Assembly: GCA_003255065.1 (NCBI GenBank)
Contig: QAOA01002098.1
Span: forward strand, 99,222-163,221
Length of the DNA stretch: 64,000 nucleotides
DNA from: Cercis canadensis
Lineage: Eukaryota; Streptophyta; Magnoliopsida; Fabales; Fabaceae
Direction: 5' to 3'
Below the pieces are notes generated by a model that was not told the origin of the DNA, searched no databases, and saw nothing but the letters and a program-made list of their open reading frames with translations. The translations under genes and the position numbers were made by a program. Positions 56,259-64,000 of the stretch are shown in pieces (the first letter of the stretch is position 1; each line of letters opens with the position of its first letter).

Positions 56259-58608
56259 TCAGCCCCATCTAACAATTGCTGAACCCCAAGTAAGGCCGGC
56301 ACCAAAGCCAGCAGCTGCAATAGTGTGGCCTGCCTTGATCTTCCCACTTCGAACTGCTTCATCTAAAGCCAAGGGGATGGAAGCAGCACTTGTGTTACCA
56401 TAATTAGCCAAATTTGATATGACACGTTCTGAGGGGACTTCTAACCGTGTTGCAACTGCATCAATAATCCTCTGATTTGCCTGTAGTGCATGTAATCAAT
56501 CTTCCTTTATCTATTTCCAATATTAGGATCTATGCTATGAAATTCACAAGTTAACTCAAATAATTTTATGTTTCACAAGACAAAAGGAAAAAACTGACTA
56601 AATTTAACACCTAGTTTAGCAAGAAAGAATAAAATGTGATAGCCAAAGGAAGCCTTTCTTCCTTGTAGGATGCCCATGACACAAATCAATGCATAGCAAA
56701 TGGAAGCACATTTAACTTCCATCTGAAGGAGAATTATTCAAAGCAAAAACCTACACTAGTGATTCAACAAATAGATTTTGCTCATCCCGGAATTAGCATG
56801 CACATTTACTATAAGCAGTACTCATGGTAAAAGAAAAGTAGTGAAAAGAGTACTGATTACAGAATAAAAGATTTGGTGTAGTTATAGCACAGATTCCCAA
56901 AGCATAGAATTAGATATCAGACAATGGCAAATAAGAAAGAAAGAATTAGATATCATATGACATGACCCTTATGCATATTTTCCATCCATCTGAAGGAATT
57001 TTTGCAAGCTAATGATTCAGCAAATTTTACCCATCCCCTAATTATCACCCCACATGTACTGTAAGCAGTAGTAATGGTAAAAAGAGTAATTTTTACGGAT
57101 AACAGAAAAAGGATTTGATTTAGTTAGTCATAGCATGAACTCTCAAGACATATAGTTAGATGACATCGGCTGACTCTGTTTTGTAGATTATTTTTCAGTA
57201 CCTGATGAAGAAGTAACCAATCAATGCTAGATGCAGAGAGACCAGCCTTTTCTAGGGCAGACTCAATTGACTGTGGTACACACCGAACAGCAAACCGAAA
57301 GACCTCTTTGCCATTCATTTGAATGCATGAATATGAGGACTGCCTAGAAGTGAAGTCCAACACAGAACCATTTGAACCCAATACATTATCTGTCTCATTT
57401 TCTTTAATGGTAGCATTCAAATGTCTACAAGAAGAGAAACAAAACACTATAAGATGGCTGACTGTAAGAATTGAACAGCTTCTGAACTCAAGAACAAGTA
57501 CATACCTTTGACCGTCACCATCACTATGCAAATCAAAACCAAATAAACCATCTTCCTCACTATTGCAGGCCTACAATGTAAGCATAACATCAGAGCAATT
57601 CCATCAATGTGTATCTTTCTGCTATAAATATCTTCTCCTTGTTTAAGGAAAAAGCAGCAATTTACTGTCATTCTTAAGCAACAATTTAATCAGTCCATAA
57701 AATAAGGGGCAGCAAACTTCATCTCAGTTGACATATTATTTTATTACAATTTTAAACCAATTGTTCAAGGAGTAGTGCAACAGGTTGCTTTCATGACAAG
57801 TTTTATGCTACAAGAGTGTGAAAAGTGTAAACATAGTTCATGTCTGAACCACTTGTTACTCAAATTTCTCCTCTCTCAGATTGAAATTAAATTGGAAGCA
57901 TAAGAAATATGTTTATTATGCATACTTATGTTACCCAATCCAGGAAAGGAAAAGGTAATAATAAGGCTAAATAACTTGTAATAGATCAAATCATGTCAAA
58001 TGTTCTGTTTTTATTTTTTTCTCCAGATCAAAAGAAAACAGAATAATTTCCACATTTCACTGGTCTACCATAACTGTTGTCTACAAACAACACCAAACAG
58101 CAATTTAAAATTTCTCAAACTGGATCCAACTTTCTGATTCTCAGGTGCCATGAGGATCTATTAATTCAAAGTCCTTGCCTATGAAACTACTTCAAAGCTA
58201 TGAACTGTGAGTACGTAATTAACCAATAAGCTAAAAGCAGGTAAGCATGATCCAAATCACTAACTAATGTTTTAAAATGCTAGGAAAATGAACAATTACC
58301 TGTACTAGTACAGCACCAGCAGCATCCCCAAAAAGAATACAAGTTCCTCTGTCCGTCCAATCAACATATCGTGAAAGAGCATCTGCCCCAATGACTAGAA
58401 CATTATGAAATCCACCTCCTGCATATACAAAGATGGAGGCCATAACATTAACCACCTTAGCAATTATTAGGACCTCATTGCAACAAAGCAACCAACTCAT
58501 ACCTCTAATGTGACAGGCAGCTGATATGAGACCCAAAACAAATCCACTACATGCAGCTGTAATGTCATAAGCCAATGGGTTTCTTTTGCAGCCAAGTGCT
58601 CTTTGAAT
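56259..58608 (-). CDS. KASIII: 3-oxoacyl-[acyl-carrier-protein] synthase III (KAS III), last five exons
   Basis: Chloroplast enzyme that condenses acetyl-CoA with malonyl-ACP to start fatty acid synthesis. Exons on the minus strand: 58608-58503 ([23 protein letters not shown] region, with the active-site Cys in TAACSGF), 58418-58300 ([33 protein letters not shown]), 57570-57506 ([14 protein letters not shown]), 57424-57202 ([20 protein letters not shown]; ending WLLLHQ, catalytic His) and 56480-56259 ([29 protein letters not shown], catalytic Asn; [16 protein letters not shown] then stop). All splice sites are GT/AG and phases join correctly. No frameshift or stop is seen. The start, transit peptide and first half lie beyond 64000, or are lost. 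Catalytic Cys-His-Asn are all present. Confidence 0.93.
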
Positions 58609-59890
58609 CTGAAAATCATGATTGAACAATTAAAGTTATTATGGACGGAGAAAAGGGTCTTGGAAAGATTAGAGTACAAGACTAAATTAGGGCAAGACTA
58701 AACATTCACACAACAGAATGTTGTATAGTCTTGTGAAGCTCAATAATCATTCATTTGTAAGTCAGAGTTTGCAATAGTATAATTAATTAAATATACCATC
58801 AATCACTTAAAATGTGTTAAAGTGACAATATATATTATTTAGCCATAGACAATAAAATCAGCAGAAATTAAAGAACTACATTCATCATTAGGGTTACCAC
58901 AATGGCAAGCTCAAGAAGAAAGAAACAATCTTTCGGTGGAAAACCAGTGCCATGACACTTATCAATGCACAAAAAATATGGGAAGTGCAGCAGAGTAAAA
59001 TCTACAAGTAGCTTAAGTGAGTGAAAATTCAAGTAGCCTACTCAGGTTAAGGAAAACAATCTGGATTGACATCAAAGCACTCCACCTTTAAACAATTTGA
59101 CAATAAATCCTACAGTCCTTGGTAGATATAGTTTTCAAAATAATAGAAATATAATTCTTCCTATAACTGCCTTGCAAGACAGACACTCCGAAGCAGCGCA
59201 GAATACCTTCTAAAAAGCATTAAACACAATAAATCAACCACAATTTGATTTTGATCTGAACTGTTGGGTTAATCAAGCCTCAATTGGGACCATGATTCCC
59301 TAAGTCAGATTGACTAACTTATGAAGGATTAATTAAAACACATACAAATCCAAATCATTGTTACTCTGCAACCATATATCACTTGGTACTAAACCAACTT
59401 AGGATTTAAAACCCTATCACTTAGCTGAGCCAACTTTGCCACTACTAGGATATTTGAATGTAATGAATTAGAAAAGATAACCATATCCAACTAATATTTA
59501 TCTCATTTAATAGAAGTAAGTAGATTCAAAATCTGTCATCAAAAAACTACTAAAGACCATCTGTCATACATGATACAAATAATATACCTTGATGAATAAT
59601 GCATTTAGAAAACAATGGCAGGATTTCTTTTTATAGAAAAAGAAAAATTATTGATGAGGAAGGGAAGATGTAGAACAGAGAGGACAAGAAATCCTCCAGA
59701 AGAAAGAATTAAACTGAACAAGAAAACACATTAAAAAAAAAAAAAGTCCAAACACTTATGACAATACTAAATCATGGCCAAACAAAAAAATGACAATATT
59801 AAATAGCAAGCTACATCATCTCCACCACCAATACAAGCCAAAACATAACTGCTTCAATCACCATAACTAACAAACTTACTCCACACACAA
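58609..59890 (-). other. KAS III intron sequence
   Basis: Continues the KAS III intron upstream of the exon at 58608. No further exon was identified on the minus strand. AT-rich, with an A-rich run near 59732. Confidence 0.5.
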
Positions 59891-59897
59891 CCATCCT

Positions 59898-60685
59898 TTA
59901 TCCTACAAAACAAAAGCCAACTTCACAACTTGCATAGTAACTATTTCTTCTCTCTACTTCCTTCATGCCTCCACAATTTACCATGGTGGCTAATCTCTGA
60001 AGTTTCTTTTCCGATTTCTTTTTCCTACTATACGTTGTTGGAGAAAAATCCACCTTAACATCCTTACCTAACGGACTAACCAATTTTAACCCCAGAGAAT
60101 CAAGTAGAACTTGTGGGTGTTGTTTATCAATTGCATGGCCTAACGGCATAAGGGATATCACTTCCCCCTCTGGGATCATCTCAGTATGATCAATTTGTGG
60201 AAGCTTTTCAGAATCTGGACAAGAGGGAATCCCTTTCTCAGTATGCAAAAAGAGTACCATTGAAAGAAAGTGTCATTATCAATATTCAACAGCTTCCCCT
60301 CAACAGCCAACAATTGAAGAAATGAAGACTATCATTCCAAAAACAGGGTGGTAATCCGACCAGGTGAACCCAAAATACCATATTTTCATTGACAGCAAAT
60401 TGGTTAATACAACCAGCCATGGGCACCCACCAATCCAGAAGAACAGGAGCACCATGAGACCACCACTCCTCATAATACTCGTCTTGCTTCCTCTTCTGAC
60501 TCAAAAGTAAAAGGAAGCATGGAATCTAACATACAAGCTAACTTTAAACCTGGAGATATCCAATACCAATATGCCCAATCTTTAATCTGTTCAACCTTCA
60601 CAATTTTCCCTTTAAACCTACCAACTAAACATCTACCAATAAAGTGAAAACTGTTAAAATGGCTTGAATTTAACGGAGGATGCAT
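59898..60685 (-). mobile_element. LINE ORF1 (DUF4283-like) fragment
   Basis: Minus-strand pieces: CLVGRFKGKIVKVEQIKDW and LPFTFESEEEARRVL (60685-60470), then EWWSHGAPVLLDWWVPMAGC (from about 60478). A charged tail (59898-60260) includes SRKKKSEKKLQRLATMV. The pattern (VGRF...W...F.F.....A..VL...W......L.L..W.P..GC) is that of the DUF4283 domain of plant LINE ORF1, or a related host protein. Frame changes between the pieces show decay. It sits inside the KAS III intron region in the same orientation as the gene. Confidence 0.65.
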
Positions 60686-60829
60686 GAAGCATCATGGACA
60701 TCCACACACCTTACCATAGCCATTAACTCATAATGCACTAGAAGACAAAAGTCATATGCATAGGCATTCAGTTGGAAGTATGAAAGCAGAAAATATTGAC
60801 TTGGCTGCAAGTTTACATTTGGTGAAAGA

Positions 60830-61300
60830 CTAATCCACTAGCAACAATTTGCTTTCACGTGTTTAGCATTAAATAGAGTTAGAAAATTGCCTCATTGAGC
60901 AGCCTTTAGTTGCCGCACTCTATGATCACACAAGCATAGGAATGAAGAAAAATGGGATTGAATTTAATGCAGCAAGGCCTATAAAAAGACAGCTCCCTCA
61001 AGCCATTTGGAGAAGAAAAATCTGAAGCTCTTCATGAAGCACTTCAGTTAAATACTACACATTGTAGTAGTGCTTTGGGATAGAAGTATTACACTTTTTT
61101 TTTTTATGAGCTTCTTGTATTGAGTGTGAGTGTATTTGGGTGTATTCAAGCCACCTTCGTGTACTCCTTTTGTTATAGTGGAAACTTTTTACTGTCTTCG
61201 CCCATGGACGCAGGCTTTAAGCCGAACCACATGAATTCCTTGTGTCCACTATTTTATTATTTGTTCCATTTTATTATATTTGGGTAAAACCACACACTAC
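60830..61300 (+). mobile_element. Copia-type LTR (probably solo)
   Basis: Contains a TATA-like CCTATAAAAAGACAG near 60978. Its 3' part carries TTCGCCCATGGACGCAGGC and TTAAGCCGAACCAC (about 61198-61230), a signature seen in the R-U5 part of many plant copia LTRs. No gag or pol lies to either side. Exact ends are not fixed. Confidence 0.5.
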
Positions 61301-61469
61301 AAAAACCACCTCGACTACTACTAACATCAACTACAAACCTGCCTTTATCATCAACAACCATCTTGGACTCAACTAAAGACCATTAATTACTCCAAGCAGC
61401 CATACTTCTTCTACTGTCTTCTCTCCAGCATTAAAGCTACACAGAGCTTCTCTGACAGGCCAATCTATC

Positions 61470-61900
61470 TGATGCAGTATGGGATCATGAAAATTATGAT
61501 GATTTATATATTTCATAATTCGAAATTTAGGGTTTGTAATTGGGAAATTAGAGTTCATTTGGAAATAAATGGGGTAATTTATGTTTCTTGTTTGGATTTT
61601 AGGATATCTTGTAACAAGGTGGACTAGGATTTTATTCCTATCCCCATTAGGATTAGTTGTCTATTCCTAGTAGGATTACTTAGTTGCCTATATAAGGCAT
61701 GGTAGTTGTCTTGTTTGAAAGTTTTTGATGGATTGAATATTAGAAACACCACCAACCCCACACTCCCCCCCCNCCCCCCCCCCCCCCCCCAAAACAAAAA
61801 AAAAAGTTATTCCTATATGAACCCTAATTCCTCAATTATATAAACCCTAAATTAATTAATATAGAAATCATCATAATTTTCATCACCCCATAATGCATCA
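61470..61900. mobile_element. 431-bp fold-back element with 5-bp target duplication
   Basis: Begins TGATGCAGTATGGGATCATG and ends, read on the minus strand, TGATGCATTATGGGGTGATG. The two ends are inverted repeats for about 90 bp. It is flanked by CTATC at 61465-61469 and 61901-61905, a 5-bp duplication. The middle holds TATATAAGG (about 61691) and a C-rich run with an N (61766-61790). TG...CA ends with a 5-bp duplication point to LTR-type integration; the long inverted ends are unusual for that. Confidence 0.75.
61766..61811. repeat. Poly-C/poly-A low-complexity run with an N
   Basis: A C run of about 26 bases contains an N at 61773 and is followed by AAAACAAAAAAAAAA. Probably poorly resolved in the assembly; may hide missing sequence. 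Confidence 0.7.
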
Positions 61901-61905
61901 CTATC

Positions 61906-62189
61906 TTAATTAAGTTCTAAAAAATTTTGGAAGGAGAAGCAGATATGGAACTCATCAATAAAAAAATGACAGTAAAAGCTAGCACATTAGTATGTACACA
62001 TTGTGGTGAAAAATGGAAGACCAGTATTGAGTATAAATTATGCAACCTTATCAAAACGAACTGAAGGATGACCAAAATATCAACACTTAGAAAAATTATT
62101 AAACAAAATCTCCTGTCACAAGGTTAAAGTACCTATGTCAGGCAGTACAACTAAAACTACAGCCAGAAATATATAAGTAGGATAAATAT
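61906..62189. other. Gene-free stretch
   Basis: No gene recognised; AT-rich spacer between the fold-back element and the LINE remnant. Confidence 0.4.
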
Positions 62190-63900
62190 TCAAAATGCAT
62201 GGAAGAAATTTTCTGAACTTAAATAGGATTGAGAGAAGACATAACAGTTTAGACTTTAAGTTGAATCTCAAAAAAGTTTATGTCCTAGTAAGTTGGGGTT
62301 TCAAAGAAAGGTTCTTCATAGAAAGAAGTTTCGCTCTAGGTGGAGAAGGTGAACTTCAAGGAATCTTTAAATTGTCGCCATTTTTTTTATTATTAATGGT
62401 GAACCTAAAACTTGGATTCTCAGTCAAAGAAGTGTTGAGCAAGGTAATCTATTTTCTCCCATTTTTTTTTTGTCTAGTTGTGTATGTGCTTAGCCAAATG
62501 ATATGTCGAGCAGCTGAAAGTAGTATAATAAAAGAGGTGAGTGTAGGGTCAGATGAGGTTTTGGTTTCTTAATTGCAGTTTGTGAATGACATGTTATTTT
62601 TATAGGAAGGCAGGACCAGCTTTGTCAATGCTCATTTAGTTCTTTAACTTTTCAAGGTAGTTTCTGGTTTGAAAATTAAAATAACAAAGTGAGGTCTGGA
62701 AGATAGTAATTTGGACACCCAGAATCCTCTTTTTTGGCTTCTATTGTCAGTTATCAGATTTTACAGTGGCCTCTTGCTATATATCTACTTCTTTTTGAGA
62801 TCCAGTCAGCACTTAATAGTTGCAAAGGTGCTTTGTTATCTTTTGCTGTTCAAATTATAATTATTCTAGCTTGCTTGTCTAAAAGACCTCTTTATTACTT
62901 ATCTCTTTTTGGAAGCCTCATTTGAGTTGTGCAAGGGATAGGGAAAATTATGAGGGATTTTCTATGGCCAAGAGTTGGAGAGAGTAGATGAGATCATCCG
63001 GTTGGCTGAGATATTGTTCTCCGACTAAGAAGGAGAGAGTTTGGTTCTTGGTAAATGGCTATGATGGTTTTCCTTTGGAGATGCATTCTCTCTGGAATCC
63101 ATTTATTCAAAATAAGTTTGGTTCAAACTAGAGTGGTTGAGATGCCAACTCAGGGGTGATTGCCACTCATTCCAGTCCTTGAAAATTTATTTCTAAGGGA
63201 GATGCTACTTTACTGGTTTCACAAAATGCAAGTAATTGTTCTCCTATTGGATTTAGGGAGGATCATGGGTGGAAGATTTCGCATTTACAAAAGGCTTTTC
63301 CTTGTCTCTATTGCCTTTCTTCCTTACATAATTCCCCCATCCAAAATTTCTATAGGAACTTTTATTTCTTTGGAGACCTAAATGATAGCGAAACTTCTGA
63401 GTTAAATGGCCTTCAATTTGGATAGGAGGGTCTAAACTGTGTCTATTCTTATAAATTCTTCTTCCAGGTTCCCACCACTCTTTAGATAGAGCAACTTTCC
63501 TTCTTGAAAAACCCCCTTTGGAATCCAAAGGTCCTTTGAAGGTCAACTCCTTCATTCAAACTTTGGTAATTAAGGGATTAATACTAGTGATTTGTTGCAA
63601 ATTCATGGACCACATAAAACTCTTTCTCCTCATATGCATATTATATTTGTTTCTAGCTTGAAGAATGCTGCCCATTTATTTTTGCATTGTTCAGTATCCA
63701 CCTCTATATAGAACTATTCGTTCACAATTTTCGGTGAAAGTTGGGTGTGCATGTGATCTTGGAGCAGTTCTTATTTATTAGTTTTAGAAGTTTTATTAGA
63801 GGTAAGGAGGCTAAAACCTTATAAAGATGTGCAGTTTATGCAATTATTTGATGTATTTGTTTGGAGCCAAAGGCTTGTATTTTTAAGGACACTTTGTTGA
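62190..63900 (+). mobile_element. LINE reverse transcriptase and zf-RVT remnant
   Basis: Broken plus-strand LINE ORF2. Near 62395-62470 the RT motif RSVEQGNLFSP stands for RGLRQGDPLSP. VLSQMICRAAESSI follows after a frame change (62480). LQFVNDMLFL (about 62575-62604) replaces the usual FADDTL active site; its second Asp position is kept but the first reads Asn. PLYYLSLF at 62890 matches the SSLPVYYLSLF motif. GIGKIMRDFLW (about 62936) and GKWL*WF (about 63048) follow. A zinc-binding-end trace, NAAHLFLHCS, lies near 63668. Many stops and frame changes show it is dead. It runs opposite to KAS III. Confidence 0.78.
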
Positions 63901-64000
63901 CCTTAGGGCTGATATGGGAAAGGATTATTTTTTTTTTTTAGTAACTCATATGGCCTCTCTTAATTATTCTGCACATGATCTTTTTAAGGAAGGGAAACTT

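Noticed and set aside
1-64000. tRNA, rRNA or other structured RNA genes
   Set aside because: No cloverleaf-type or rRNA-like stretch was found by eye. Primer-binding sites only copy the tRNA 3' end. A tRNAscan or Infernal run would be decisive.

Overview
The window looks like nuclear DNA of a eudicot plant, probably a woody species with a repeat-rich genome. It has intron-containing host genes with typical plant splice sites. It also has an AT-rich background and nested Ty1/copia, Ty3/gypsy (chromovirus-like and Tat/Ogre-like), PIF/Harbinger, CACTA-like, hAT-like and LINE sequences. No bacterial, organellar or viral genome features were seen. Species cannot be fixed from the sequence alone. 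Five single N positions (5556, 23888, 24603, 30655, 61773) show an imperfect assembly.

Layout. 1-18885: piled-up retroelement remnants. A broken gypsy element (about 1632-5230) is split by a 1356-bp solo LTR with a clear target duplication. A copia element (about 7293-12065) and a second copia gag fragment (12561-13760) follow, then a TRIM-like piece (14339-14510). An intact RING-H2 (ATL-type) ubiquitin ligase gene lies at 15080-15535 on the minus strand. A second gypsy remnant (16896-18885) comes next. 18884-24586: a segment ending in a CACTA-type terminus that carries a 5'-terminal, frameshifted diacylglycerol kinase fragment (five exons). 24677-25797: a copia RT/RNase H remnant (minus), cut by a Tat-type LTR (25798-28918). 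28919-36008: a two-gene PIF/Harbinger transposon with a disabled transposase and a Myb/SANT partner. 36292-38842: the first three coding exons of a SCYL2-like pseudokinase gene. 38978-53812: a 14.8-kb Tat/Ogre-like element on the minus strand, with an extra ORF1, gag, protease, RT, two RNase H domains, integrase and an AT-rich minisatellite before its 3' LTR. 53813-64000: a hAT-like non-autonomous element with an 8-bp target duplication, the last five exons of chloroplast 3-oxoacyl-ACP synthase III (minus), and then its intron or flank filled with LINE pieces, a copia-type LTR and a 431-bp fold-back element.

How it fits together. Only the ATL gene is complete. SCYL2 and KAS III enter the window as partial genes: KAS III probably continues past 64000, but the rest of SCYL2 is not on the far side of the Tat element. 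The diacylglycerol kinase fragment is a pseudogene and may be a transposon-captured gene piece. The most informative points are the exactly datable nested insertions, the possible CACTA gene capture, the rearranged SCYL2/Tat junction, the tandem-repeat tract in the Tat 3' region, and several insertions whose target duplications can be read directly.
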